64,000 nucleotides of DNA from Apibacter muscae (GTDB lineage Bacteria; Bacteroidota; Bacteroidia; Flavobacteriales; Weeksellaceae). Each line of letters starts with the position of its first letter. Position 1 is the stretch's first letter. A program made the position numbers and the translations under genes. The stretch lies in contig NZ_SELG01000029.1 in assembly GCF_007845635.1 (NCBI RefSeq), positions 124,001-188,000 on the forward strand. Reading direction: 5' to 3'. This document shows positions 1 through 8,977 of the stretch, in pieces. Under the pieces are notes generated by a model. That model was not told where the DNA came from, did not search any database, and saw nothing but the letters and a program-made list of their open reading frames with translations.

Positions 1-675
1 CTAATTGGAGATTCAAATGCCGCACATTATGGACCCTATTTAGATGAAGCTGGTAAATATTACCATTTTTCAGTAAAGATAATAACTAATGATCGTCACG
101 TTTGTGCTGTTCTTCCTGATGAAAGAGCAATATTGTCACTAAAAGAATTTGAGAATGAATGTACCGAGTTCATTAAATATCTGAATAAAGCTATTGATAA
201 AGCTCGTATTATAATTTTTACAAACCGCCAGGAAAATTTGTACTATAACATAAAAACTCGTTTTATCTTAAGTAATTCATTGCCTAAATTTATTGACTTT
301 CTAAATAAAAAAGGGAAAAAAGTAATTTTTCTAGCTCAAGTACCAATGTTAAATGCTAATGAATATGATAAATATTATTACTATTTTTTAATTAATAAAA
401 CCTTTGACACACACAATATGCTATCCCATATTGAGGAAAAATCAAACAATTTCGTATATAATATTATAAAAAATAAGGCTTTATATTTTAACCCATTAAA
501 TGATTTAGATGAAAATTCTAAAAAATCATGGCCTATTTACAACTCACTTTTAGCTTATTCAAAAGACAATAACCACCTAAATGAATACGTAACCAGACAA
601 TGGGCTAAAGAAGTATTACCTAAACAGAAAGCTTTCTGGGAAAGAATAGCGAGAATAGCAAATAAATCTAACTAA
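1..675 (+). CDS. Acyltransferase, C-terminal SGNH domain (5' truncated)
   Basis: The reading frame is open from base 1, so the gene begins left of the window. Upstream of the first possible internal start (TTG at 133) the frame already encodes LIGDSNAAHYGPYLDEAGKY, which matches the GDS block I nucleophile motif of SGNH hydrolase/esterase domains. These domains sit at the C-terminus of acyltransferase-3 (OafA/YrhL-type) membrane O-acetylases. Near the end, KDNNHLNEY looks like the D-x-x-H-L block V motif with the catalytic Asp and His. Such proteins add acetyl groups to surface glycans; the missing N-terminal part would hold about ten membrane helices. The domain is clear, but the full architecture is inferred. 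It is convergent with coaX. Confidence 0.75.
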   Translation, partial: LIGDSNAAHYGPYLDEAGKYYHFSVKIITNDRHVCAVLPDERAILSLKEFENECTEFIKYLNKAIDKARIIIFTNRQENLYYNIKTRFILSNSLPKFIDFLNKKGKKVIFLAQVPMLNANEYDKYYYYFLINKTFDTHNMLSHIEEKSNNFVYNIIKNKALYFNPLNDLDENSKKSWPIYNSLLAYSKDNNHLNEYVTRQWAKEVLPKQKAFWERIARIANKSN

Positions 676-734
676 AAATTTTACTTATTTGCAATCAATA
701 TTAATAATTTATAAAAATAAATAACTTTTGTTTG

Positions 735-1499
735 CTAATTCTCTTTTTTATACTTTAAATACAATTCTCTCAACCCTTTAATGGTATGATAACGATCGTA
801 TACATCAATTTTATGGGTTAATTCTGAAAATATATGCCCGGTTCCTCCTGTTGCTATTACATATACTTTCTCTTGTAATTCTTCTTTTATTTTATCGATT
901 AAACCTTCTACCATTGATAGAAATCCAAAGAAAACTCCACTTTGCATACATTCTTCAGTGTTTTTTCCTAAAACTGTTTTTGGTACTCTCATTTCGATGT
1001 CTGAGAGTTGAGCCGTAGATCCTATTAATGAGTTTAATGAGGTTATTACTCCTGGGGCTATAATAACTCCTTTTATTTCTCCATGTGTATCTACACAGGT
1101 CAGTGTTAAGGCGGTTCCAAAATCTACAATAATTTTTATTCCTTTATAATGTTTGTACGCATAGTAAGCATTCGCGTAAAGATCTGTGCCCATTCGGGAG
1201 CTTATTCCGGTTAGTTCTGTAGGTATTTCTCGCGAAACTAGGATTGATTTAATGCCATGCAATAAATGCAAGGATCTTCGCACTGGATAAGTGAGATGTG
1301 GAACTACTGAGCCCACTACAATTTCTTTTATCTCTTTAATGTTTATTCCATAATTTTGATAGGTTAATTTAATTTGAGAAAATAATTCATCTTCTGTTTT
1401 ATGGGGTTTGGTATTCATAACCCATGAATTAACACATTCTTCTCCTTCAAAAAAACCAAAGCGTATATTACTGTTTCCTATATTAACTACTAATAGCAT
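735..1499 (-). CDS. coaX: Type III pantothenate kinase
   Basis: Phosphorylates pantothenate in the first step of coenzyme A synthesis (cytosol). At 254 aa it has the usual CoaX length and ASKHA fold signals: N-terminal IGNSN (residues 7-11), GTDLYANA (104-111), DFGTALT (126-132) and the C-terminal ATGGTGHIF adenosine-site motif (about 216-224). Odd point: the phosphate-1 motif is normally D-x-G-N-[ST], but residue 6 is Asn (codon AAT) instead of Asp. The second acidic residue, Asp126, is kept. It is the last gene of a probable lysE-like, M1 peptidase, coaX operon, 7 bp behind the peptidase. The family assignment is secure; activity with Asn6 is not proven. Confidence 0.93.
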   Translation of the reverse strand: MLLVVNIGNSNIRFGFFEGEECVNSWVMNTKPHKTEDELFSQIKLTYQNYGINIKEIKEIVVGSVVPHLTYPVRRSLHLLHGIKSILVSREIPTELTGISSRMGTDLYANAYYAYKHYKGIKIIVDFGTALTLTCVDTHGEIKGVIIAPGVITSLNSLIGSTAQLSDIEMRVPKTVLGKNTEECMQSGVFFGFLSMVEGLIDKIKEELQEKVYVIATGGTGHIFSELTHKIDVYDRYHTIKGLRELYLKYKKEN

Positions 1500-1506
1500 T
1501 ATCTTC

Positions 1507-3354
1507 TTATTTATTTTGGTAAAGATTATTTTGATAATCTATATCTCCTAATCTTTGTGATGCATCCAACATAATTAGATCAATTTTATCCAATGGTATA
1601 GGTAAGATAAACGAATATTCTTTGTGTGTCCATTTCCAGTAAGGTAAAGTTTTTTGTGGTATTCCAAATTCTTGTTTTTTTGAATTGTGCATTAGATTTA
1701 AAGGTATGTTATATATCTCTTTATTACCATTGGTATAAACTATAAATACATCTACAGGCATAGGAAAACTACCTGAATTTTGTAAAGTGATTTTTGTCTC
1801 GCCCTGCAATTCTTCCACTTTTTTGATCATATAGTCAATGGTTCTTGTAGTATTTGTCATATAGTTCCAATACCATTTTAAGTCCATCGCTGAAACCTTT
1901 TGGGCAATATGCATAAAATCTTTATCCGTAGGATGTTTAAATTTCCAAGTCTGGAAATATTCTTTCATAATTTTCGTAAAATTATCTTTACCAACTATAT
2001 ATTCCAACATTACTAAAAACATTTCACCTTTGATATAAGAGGCTACTGAATAACCATTATTTGCATGGTAATGGTCTGCCAATAATCCCATCACTTCCTC
2101 TTGTCCTGATTTAGCAAAATTTACATAAGTACTGACAGTTTCTAAATGAGAATTTGGATAGTTTTCAATAGTTTCTGGAAATAATTCTCCTAAGACTAAA
2201 TTTTCAGCATAAGAAGTAAATCCTTCATCCATCCATGCACGCATACTTTCATTGGTTGCAAGCACTTGCTGAAACCATGAATGTGAGGCTTCATGAAACA
2301 TTAGTTTAGCCAAATCGTACAATGAACCAGCATTTCCCATAACCATAGAACACATTCCATATTCCATCCCCCCATCACCTCCTTGAATAAATGTATAGGT
2401 TGGATATGGATAAGCCCCAAAGTTTTCTTTCATTATTTGGAAATACTTAATAATGAAAGGTTTTATATCCTCCCAATATTTAGTTTTTTCAGATTTTTGA
2501 AATACTAAATAAACTTTAGGACCTTGGGGTACTTGTAAGGTTTGGACACTATAATCTGGATCTGCTGCCCATGCAAAATCATGAATATTTTCAGCTTTAA
2601 AATGCCAAGTCACTTTATTATTCCTAGCTTTAGGCTTTATATCTAAATCATACCCTTTTACTTCTTTAGGATTTACTAATACTCCGCCTGCCCCTACTAC
2701 ATAATTCTTATCTATATTTATTTTGACCTCATAATTCCCAAAAACTCCTTGAAATTCTCGTGCTATATAATCGGAAATATGCCAGCCTTCATAATCATAT
2801 TCCGCCAATTTGGGATACCATTGGGTCATAGTAAAATCTATACCTTCGTTATTATTTCTTCCAGCTCTTCGAATCATCAAGGGAATTTGACCTTCCCAAT
2901 CCATTGTAAAAACTGTGGTTGTATTTGGTAGAATTGGCTTATCTAGTTTTACTTTAACAATGGTTTCTTCAATGGTATAATTTAGTGGTACGTTCTCTTG
3001 TTTTAATGAAATAATCTTTTGATATCCAATTTCACTAGGTTTTAGTTTAGATATACGAGACTCCCCCTCGGGTGTTACCATTCTTTGATCGGCATTCTTT
3101 CCTAATTGAATCAATTGCTGATCCATCATTGAATTTGGTTGAAATGCATTCCAATACAAGTGAAAATAAACTATACTTAGGGTATCTGGTGAATTGTTTA
3201 TATAGTTTATTTGTTGCTTACCGTTATATTTAAAATTTTTCGTATCAACATCAACCTCAATATTGTAGTTTGCCTGCTGTTGATAATAAGGAGTGATTTG
3301 AGATTTTAAAATACTTGTCGTTATTACAACTAATAGTATTAGTAACTTTTTCAT
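1507..3354 (-). CDS. M1 family zinc aminopeptidase, secreted
   Basis: Gluzincin peptidase, 615 aa. The zinc site is HEASH (354-358) followed 18 residues later by Glu377, the HEXXH-X18-E signature of M1. The substrate-binding loop GGMEY (328-332) lies 21 residues upstream, as in this family. The N-terminus is a signal peptide (MKKLLILLVVITTSILKSQ), so the enzyme is probably periplasmic or outer-membrane associated and trims N-terminal residues from peptides. An N-terminal beta-rich domain (about 25-270) precedes the catalytic domain, and the C-terminal ~120 residues are beta-rich. It starts 22 bp after the LysE-like gene and ends 7 bp before coaX, so all three are probably co-transcribed. Confidence 0.92.
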   Translation of the reverse strand: MKKLLILLVVITTSILKSQITPYYQQQANYNIEVDVDTKNFKYNGKQQINYINNSPDTLSIVYFHLYWNAFQPNSMMDQQLIQLGKNADQRMVTPEGESRISKLKPSEIGYQKIISLKQENVPLNYTIEETIVKVKLDKPILPNTTTVFTMDWEGQIPLMIRRAGRNNNEGIDFTMTQWYPKLAEYDYEGWHISDYIAREFQGVFGNYEVKINIDKNYVVGAGGVLVNPKEVKGYDLDIKPKARNNKVTWHFKAENIHDFAWAADPDYSVQTLQVPQGPKVYLVFQKSEKTKYWEDIKPFIIKYFQIMKENFGAYPYPTYTFIQGGDGGMEYGMCSMVMGNAGSLYDLAKLMFHEASHSWFQQVLATNESMRAWMDEGFTSYAENLVLGELFPETIENYPNSHLETVSTYVNFAKSGQEEVMGLLADHYHANNGYSVASYIKGEMFLVMLEYIVGKDNFTKIMKEYFQTWKFKHPTDKDFMHIAQKVSAMDLKWYWNYMTNTTRTIDYMIKKVEELQGETKITLQNSGSFPMPVDVFIVYTNGNKEIYNIPLNLMHNSKKQEFGIPQKTLPYWKWTHKEYSFILPIPLDKIDLIMLDASQRLGDIDYQNNLYQNK

Positions 3355-3376
3355 AATCTCGCTAGTTTTATAAGTT

Positions 3377-4048
3377 TTATTCGAAAGTATGATTTAAACG
3401 ATTTTCAATTATTTCAAAAGAATTTTCACCATCTGTTTTAATAAAACTTCTTGTAAAGATTATTATTCCACATACAATTAGAGCTATTCCTACAATTCTT
3501 TTTAGTTTAAAAACGATAGTCCCTGTTAATTTATTTTGAAATCTATTGGCTAAAAATATTTTAAGAAAATCAATTAAAATCATGGTAGACATCATAAATA
3601 TTATGTAAATATAGAAGTCTTTGGATTTAGGATATTGTGTTGATATTAATACAACCGTGGTTAACCAAAAAACTATAACACCAATATTCACTAAGTTTAG
3701 TAAAAATCCATTTAAAAAAGTTTTTAAATAGCCTGATGTTGCAATTTTATCTACTTCTGATTTAAAATTAACCTTTACTTTAGAAAAATAATTATATAAT
3801 CCATAGACAAAAATTATAAATCCTGCTAACATATAAATAGATGGGTGCTCCTTAATAAAATTAGACAAACCGGTACTCCCTCTATGCGCTATATATATGC
3901 ATAATAAGTCTGCCATAACGACTCCTGCCTCCAAAGCTAAAGCTGGCTTAACTCCTCGGGTTAAACTTGTCTCTATTAAAAGAAAAAAAACTGGACCTAT
4001 TAAAATAAGGCTAAGTACTAATCCTAGTATTATCGCTGATAAAATCAT
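3377..4048 (-). CDS. LysE/RhtB-type amino-acid exporter
   Basis: Inner-membrane protein of 223 aa with about six hydrophobic segments. The start resembles LysE/RhtB translocators: a first helix, then GPVFFLLIETSLTRG (residues about 18-32) and EAGVVMADLLCIY. This family exports amino acids such as lysine, threonine or homoserine lactone; the substrate cannot be told from sequence. A charged cytoplasmic loop (YFSKVKVNFKSEVDK) splits the two halves, and the tail after the last helix is hydrophilic. It is the first gene of the minus-strand group leading to the M1 peptidase and coaX. Confidence 0.85.
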   Translation of the reverse strand: MILSAIILGLVLSLILIGPVFFLLIETSLTRGVKPALALEAGVVMADLLCIYIAHRGSTGLSNFIKEHPSIYMLAGFIIFVYGLYNYFSKVKVNFKSEVDKIATSGYLKTFLNGFLLNLVNIGVIVFWLTTVVLISTQYPKSKDFYIYIIFMMSTMILIDFLKIFLANRFQNKLTGTIVFKLKRIVGIALIVCGIIIFTRSFIKTDGENSFEIIENRLNHTFE

Positions 4049-4137
4049 TTACATATTTTAATGCATTTTGCAAGTTACATATTTTCTATTTAATAAAATA
4101 TTATGTATAAGCTACAGATTTTCAAATTGTAAAGAGA

Positions 4138-4165
4138 GAAAAGAGAAAACTATGTTTCTCTTTTT
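4138..4165 (-). terminator. Weak terminator hairpin after PBP1A gene
   Basis: AAAGAGAAA and TTTCTCTTT form a 9-bp A/T-rich stem with a short loop just downstream of the PBP1A stop on the minus strand. The run of T after it on the minus strand is interrupted, so strength is doubtful. Confidence 0.35.
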
Positions 4166-4166
4166 T

Positions 4167-6560
4167 CTATTTATCAAAATCTATATCATCTTTTTCTTTT
4201 AAACTCTTATTTATATTATCATCTGTATGCGTTACTTCATCTATATCTACACTTTCTTCAATAATATCTGTGGTAGTACCTCCAGAGCTTGTATAATCAC
4301 TTCCATAACTTCCATAGGCAGCTAAATCATCACAACTGAAATCATTTTTCATAGACTCTGGCTTTGAAAATTTATCACTTTGTGATATCTTGAGCTTAGG
4401 GTCTGCATATACTTTCTGCATAAAATATCCCCATATTGGTAATGCTGTGCTTGCTCCTTGTCCCATACCGGTTGAAACAAAATGAGCGTAACGGTCTTCC
4501 CAACCTACCCATACGCCTGAAGCTAATTTTGGCGTAATGCCTATAAACCAACCATCAGCATTCTTATTGGTTGTACCGGTTTTCCCTGCTACATCTGCTT
4601 TAATTCCCATACCTCTTAATCTTTTACCTGTTCCTATATCTACAACCCCTTTCATTAACTCTATCATGGTATAAGCGTATATCTCATTCATTACTTCTCT
4701 AACTTGGGGCTCATATTCTTTTATTACTTTTCCATTTTTATCTTCTATTCTCCAAATCATTTCTGGTTTGGTATAATTTCCAAAATTTGCAAATGTACCG
4801 TATGCACCTACCATTTCATATATACTTAGATCCGCAGAACCTAACGCTATGGTATTATTTCTTGGAATTGGACTTTCAACGCCTAAGTCTTTAGCCATTT
4901 GAATCACTGCATCTGGCCCTGTCGCATCTATAAGTCTTGCCGTAACGGCATTTTTTGAATAAGCTAATGCGGTCTTTAGAGGCATAATTGCACCATTACC
5001 TGCAATGGTCCAATTTCCTTTTTTATAGGTTGCATTGGAGACCTGAGTACATGGAGTATATCCTAAATTTTTTATCGCTGTTGCATAAACAAATGGCTTA
5101 AACGTAGAACCTACTTGTCTTCTTGCCTGTTTTACATGATCGTATTGAAAATGTTTCCAGTTTACACCGCCTACCCAAGCTTTTATATTCCCATTGGTAG
5201 GATCTATAGCCATTAAACCTGCTTGAACAATGTGTTTGTGATATCTAATTGAATCCCAAGGCGACATAAGTGTATCTCTATCTCCTTTCCAAGTAAATAT
5301 TTGTAGTTCTATCGGCTTTTTAAATTCTACAATAATTTCTTCATCCGTCATCCCCCTATTCTTAAGAAACTTATACCTAGGAGTTCTCTTCATAGCATCT
5401 GTCATTAATTTATTATAAAGTACTTCAATCTTAGGATCTCCTGGATAATTATAAAAAGGCGCATATTTTCTACCTTTTTGCTCTCTAAAAAAAGAATTTT
5501 GTAAATATTTTACGTGTTTTTCAATTGCATCTTCTGCATATCGTTGCATTCTAGAATCAAGTGTTACATATATTTTTAAACCGTCTTTATACAAGTTGTA
5601 TTTTTTCCCAGTTTGTTTTTCATAATCGTTGAGAATTGTAGTTACTTCTTTTTTTAACGCATATTTAAAATAAGCTGAATAACCTTCCCCAATATCTTTA
5701 ATTGGTTTATAATCCAGTTCAATAGGCGTATCTACAACGGTATTATATTCTGCATCGGTAATATATCCTTGTTCTTTCATTAATCCTAAAACTACGTCTC
5801 GCCTTTTTCTTGCATTTTCAGGATTAATTTTAGGATTGTTCACCACTGGATTTTCTAACATAGCAATTAATGTTGCTGACTGTGAAAGATCTAAATCTTT
5901 TATATTCTTATTGAAATAAACTTTTGAAGCTGTTGCAACTCCGTTAGCATTATACAAAAAATCGAATTTATTTAAATAAAGAGCAATTATTTCATCTTTG
6001 GTATACAATCTTTCCAATTGTACAGCAATTACCATTTCTTGTAATTTTTGAATAACTCTTTGAAACTTAGATTTTGCTACACCATTATAGGAAAAATTCC
6101 CATTTTCTTTTTCTCTTTGTGTAAATAATAATTTAGCTAACTGCTGGGTTATAGTACTTCCCCCCCCTCTTTTTCCAAGAAAAACAACAGCTCTAAGCAA
6201 CGCTTTACTATCTACCCCAGAATGATAAGGAAATCGTTCATCTTCCTTAGCCATTAATGCATATATTAACGGTTGAGGTAATTCTTTAAACTCTACAGGA
6301 ATTCTCTTTTCTTTTTCGAACTTTTGTAATACCACTCCATCTGAAGAAATAATTTCAGAGGCCACGAATATTTCTGGATTTTCCAAATCTCGAACATCTG
6401 GCATTTCTCCAAAAACACCATATATGGTAAGTATGAATATCAAAAATATTGCTAAAATTCCAGTAAAGAATAATGCCCAAAACCATAGTAAAAATCTTTT
6501 AACTATGCTTTTTTTTCTGGGAAATTTATGTTTATTTTTTATATTTTTATTTAAATTCAT
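4167..6560 (-). CDS. Penicillin-binding protein 1A, bifunctional class A PBP
   Basis: Polymerises and cross-links peptidoglycan at the inner membrane (797 aa). There is a basic cytoplasmic N-terminus, then one membrane helix (about 22-48). The GT51 transglycosylase domain follows, with EDERF (106-110, catalytic Glu) and GGGSTITQQLAK (about 132-143). The transpeptidase domain has STFK (485-488, acyl-serine Ser485), SKN (535-537) and KTGT (660-663), so both activities look intact. The C-terminal ~70 residues are Ser/Thr/Asp-rich and likely disordered. It lies 27 bp behind gldH in the order ricT-like, gldH, PBP1A. Confidence 0.95.
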   Translation of the reverse strand: MNLNKNIKNKHKFPRKKSIVKRFLLWFWALFFTGILAIFLIFILTIYGVFGEMPDVRDLENPEIFVASEIISSDGVVLQKFEKEKRIPVEFKELPQPLIYALMAKEDERFPYHSGVDSKALLRAVVFLGKRGGGSTITQQLAKLLFTQREKENGNFSYNGVAKSKFQRVIQKLQEMVIAVQLERLYTKDEIIALYLNKFDFLYNANGVATASKVYFNKNIKDLDLSQSATLIAMLENPVVNNPKINPENARKRRDVVLGLMKEQGYITDAEYNTVVDTPIELDYKPIKDIGEGYSAYFKYALKKEVTTILNDYEKQTGKKYNLYKDGLKIYVTLDSRMQRYAEDAIEKHVKYLQNSFFREQKGRKYAPFYNYPGDPKIEVLYNKLMTDAMKRTPRYKFLKNRGMTDEEIIVEFKKPIELQIFTWKGDRDTLMSPWDSIRYHKHIVQAGLMAIDPTNGNIKAWVGGVNWKHFQYDHVKQARRQVGSTFKPFVYATAIKNLGYTPCTQVSNATYKKGNWTIAGNGAIMPLKTALAYSKNAVTARLIDATGPDAVIQMAKDLGVESPIPRNNTIALGSADLSIYEMVGAYGTFANFGNYTKPEMIWRIEDKNGKVIKEYEPQVREVMNEIYAYTMIELMKGVVDIGTGKRLRGMGIKADVAGKTGTTNKNADGWFIGITPKLASGVWVGWEDRYAHFVSTGMGQGASTALPIWGYFMQKVYADPKLKISQSDKFSKPESMKNDFSCDDLAAYGSYGSDYTSSGGTTTDIIEESVDIDEVTHTDDNINKSLKEKDDIDFDK

Positions 6561-6587
6561 AATAATTTAATTATTCACCGTAGTACT

Positions 6588-7040
6588 TTATTCTATGCTA
6601 ACGCCAAAATCTTCTATCCCCACCAAGGTATCTTTCCTCATACCCTGAACTATTGATATTGTATAATCTCCTTCTTTAGGAAAAGAAAAATTTTCTTTAT
6701 ATCTATAATAAATTTCCTTTACCTCTCCCATTCCTTTTCCTAACCACTTGCCTGTAACATCGGATAAATTATAGTTTACCGTATCCATTTTTTGTATGAT
6801 AGTATCTCCTTTCTTTATTTGAACAAAAAAATATATATTCATAAAGGGATACTCATTATTATTTCTTACAATAAAATTGATATTTTTTTTTTCTTGAGGA
6901 TTTTTAATTTTTACATTAAATTTTAGTGTATCTGTTTTAAGCCAAGTATTATTTATATTCTTTACTTCCGAAAATTCGTAATTATTTTTACACTGAGATA
7001 AAAAGGTTACTAAAATAAAAAAAGAAACTATTTTTTTCAT
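6588..7040 (-). CDS. gldH: Gliding motility lipoprotein GldH
   Basis: A 150-aa lipoprotein with a signal peptide and lipobox LSQC; Cys17 is the lipidated residue. The body contains NNTWLKTDTLKFNV, NIYFFVQ and a GKWLGKGMGEV block typical of GldH. In Flavobacterium johnsoniae GldH is needed for gliding and is functionally linked to type IX secretion. It is encoded between the RicT-like protein (10 bp upstream) and PBP1A (27 bp downstream), probably one transcript. With porT at 25036 it suggests that the organism has the T9SS/gliding machinery, although most of that machinery is outside the window. Confidence 0.88.
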   Translation of the reverse strand: MKKIVSFFILVTFLSQCKNNYEFSEVKNINNTWLKTDTLKFNVKIKNPQEKKNINFIVRNNNEYPFMNIYFFVQIKKGDTIIQKMDTVNYNLSDVTGKWLGKGMGEVKEIYYRYKENFSFPKEGDYTISIVQGMRKDTLVGIEDFGVSIE

Positions 7041-7050
7041 TCTATGAGCT

Positions 7051-8235
7051 TTAATCTTTTTTAATTCTTCTACTTTTAGAATTTTGTTTACTTTCTATCT
7101 TTTTAGGATTCTTAGGCTGTTGAGGCTTAGTATTCTTGTTTCTTTTTTTGTTTGTAGATCTATGCTTTTTCTCAAATCTATTAAGGTTATTTTCCTCAAT
7201 CAAATCAACTTTTAAATTATTTTTTTCCTTAAGCTCGTCTAACGGTTTTGTTGGAATCCCTTTAGCATTTAATGCAATTAATTTTTTTAGTTCATCTACA
7301 TCTATGGGGTACCAAGAAATAGAATTATTTGCATATGTAAACCACATTTGATGTCTAAATACATCTACTTTAATGCAAAAAGCTCTTCCTTTTTCTGTTT
7401 CTAATATTGTTTGGCTGGATGGAAAATCTACTAATGCATCTACATAGGTATCTAATTCAAAATTTAAACAACATTTTAATTTTCCACATTGCCCTGCTAG
7501 TTTTTGCGGATTGATGGATAATTGTTGATATCTTGCAGCAGCCGTATTTACAGATCGAAAATCTGTAAGCCAAGTAGAACAACATAGCTCTCTTCCGCAT
7601 GAACCTATACCTCCTACTTTAGCACTTTCTTGTCTATAACCAATTTGCCTCATATCAATTTTAGTACGAAAAGCAACTGCATAATCTTTTATAAGCTGTC
7701 TAAAATCAATCCTACCTTCAGCGGTATAATAAAGTGTTACTTTAGAGCCATCCCCCTGGTATTCAACATCACAAATTTTCATTTCAAGATTTAACCTTCT
7801 AGCTATTTTTCTAGCTTCCAACATTACATTATTTTCTTTATCTCTATAGTTTGTCCATATATCAATATCTTTTTGAGAAGCTTTTCTGTATACTTTATTT
7901 AATTCTTCTAGCTTGACTTTCTTCTTTTTCATTTGGATTTTAACCAATTCTCCTGTTAAAGATACTATCCCTATATCATGCCCACCACTTGCTTCAACGG
8001 CAACTATATCTCCTATAGTCAATGGATGATCAGGATTTACTATATAAAAATCTTTTCTATCATTTTTAAATCTAACTTCTATATATTGATTATGTATTTT
8101 TGATGTGGGTGGATTTATTCCTGAAAGCCAATCGAATACAGATAGTTTTGTATTGCAACTGCCGGTTCCACAAGCTCCATTATTTTTACATCCTTTAGGA
8201 ATCCCATTTGAACTACATGAACCACATGTTCCCAT
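7051..8235 (-). CDS. RicT/YaaT-like PSP1 domain protein
   Basis: A 394-aa cytosolic protein with a PSP1 C-terminal domain. The central part carries the cysteine motifs GSCGRELCCSTWL and AGQCGKLKCCLNFE, the signature of the RicT (YaaT) Fe-S regulatory family of Bacillus. Before this is a Cys-rich N-terminal segment (MGTCGSCSSNGIPKGCKNNG, plus two further Cys at about 22 and 27), a plausible extra metal or Fe-S site. The C-terminal ~60 residues are Lys/Asn/Gln-rich and disordered. In Bacillus RicT works with RicA and RicF in RNA processing; no partner gene is adjacent here. It leads the operon with gldH and PBP1A, so its job in Bacteroidota is unknown. Confidence 0.85.
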   Translation of the reverse strand: MGTCGSCSSNGIPKGCKNNGACGTGSCNTKLSVFDWLSGINPPTSKIHNQYIEVRFKNDRKDFYIVNPDHPLTIGDIVAVEASGGHDIGIVSLTGELVKIQMKKKKVKLEELNKVYRKASQKDIDIWTNYRDKENNVMLEARKIARRLNLEMKICDVEYQGDGSKVTLYYTAEGRIDFRQLIKDYAVAFRTKIDMRQIGYRQESAKVGGIGSCGRELCCSTWLTDFRSVNTAAARYQQLSINPQKLAGQCGKLKCCLNFELDTYVDALVDFPSSQTILETEKGRAFCIKVDVFRHQMWFTYANNSISWYPIDVDELKKLIALNAKGIPTKPLDELKEKNNLKVDLIEENNLNRFEKKHRSTNKKRNKNTKPQQPKNPKKIESKQNSKSRRIKKD

Positions 8236-8258
8236 TTTGTATTATTTATTCTAATTTA

Positions 8259-8266
8259 CAAAGATA
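8259..8266 (-). promoter_or_regulatory. -7 element for ricT-like/gldH/PBP1A operon
   Basis: On the minus strand the octamer TATCTTTG matches the Bacteroidota -7 consensus TAnnTTTG, about 24 nt before the ATG at 8235. I see no clear -33 TTG at 17-23 nt. Confidence 0.5.
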
Positions 8267-8350
8267 GTTATTTTGTTATTTATGGATTATAATTATTTTT
8301 TTACTCCGTATACTATTTAATAAGGAAATCCTGTTATTATACTTAATATT

Positions 8351-8977
8351 ATGCATTTAAAAAAATTACCTGATTTTTCATGCCTTTCTAAATATATATC
8401 GGTTGATGCTATATTTTATATAAAAAAATGGCTAAGCCCTTATTGGTTTCAACTACATATTAAAAATCCTAGAGATTCTAAATTGGGAGACTATAGATTT
8501 CCTAAATCTAATGAACCTCACAAAATAAGTGTGAATGCAGGAATGCATCCCTCCTTATTCTTTTTTACTTTAACTCATGAAATCGCTCATTTAATAGCTT
8601 TTAATACTTATTCTGTAAAGATTGCTCCACATGGTAAAGAATGGAAAAAAATATTTTCTGAAATGATTCTTGAAAGTATTAATGTTTATGAAGATGATCT
8701 ACAACCTTTATTAATTAGATTCGCTAAAAACCCTAAAGCTAGCTATTACTCTTCTCCATGTATATCTGAATATTTTAATAAAAAACTTTCTCCTAACATA
8801 TTTTTACTAAAAGACTTAGACAATGGAGATGAATTTATCATTAAAAACAAAGTATTCCTTAAACTTCAAAAAATAAAAACTCGTTATATTTGCGTCGAAA
8901 AAAAAAGTAATAAGAAGTATCTGATATCCGGAAGTGCTCCGATTGAAAAAATAGGTTATAATTTACATGAAAAATAA
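8351..8977 (+). CDS. SprT-like zinc metalloprotease domain protein
   Basis: A 208-aa protein of the SprT-like/SPRTN group. The metal-binding motif HEIAH is at 76-80 and a third ligand candidate, His94, lies in PHGKEWK, the usual SprT spacing. The C-terminal half (about 130-208) is a beta-rich domain that probably corresponds to the zinc-ribbon-like part of SprT, but only one Cys is in a likely position, so the ribbon may not bind zinc. There is no signal peptide, so it is cytosolic. It should not be confused with the gliding protein also called SprT (PorT). It overlaps the next gene by 11 bp, which suggests translational coupling. Confidence 0.82.
   Translation: MHLKKLPDFSCLSKYISVDAIFYIKKWLSPYWFQLHIKNPRDSKLGDYRFPKSNEPHKISVNAGMHPSLFFFTLTHEIAHLIAFNTYSVKIAPHGKEWKKIFSEMILESINVYEDDLQPLLIRFAKNPKASYYSSPCISEYFNKKLSPNIFLLKDLDNGDEFIIKNKVFLKLQKIKTRYICVEKKSNKKYLISGSAPIEKIGYNLHEK

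Noticed and set aside
133-675. A 180-aa ORF starting at a TTG at 133
   Set aside because: The frame is open upstream to base 1 and carries the SGNH GDS motif, so this is the 3' part of a longer gene.
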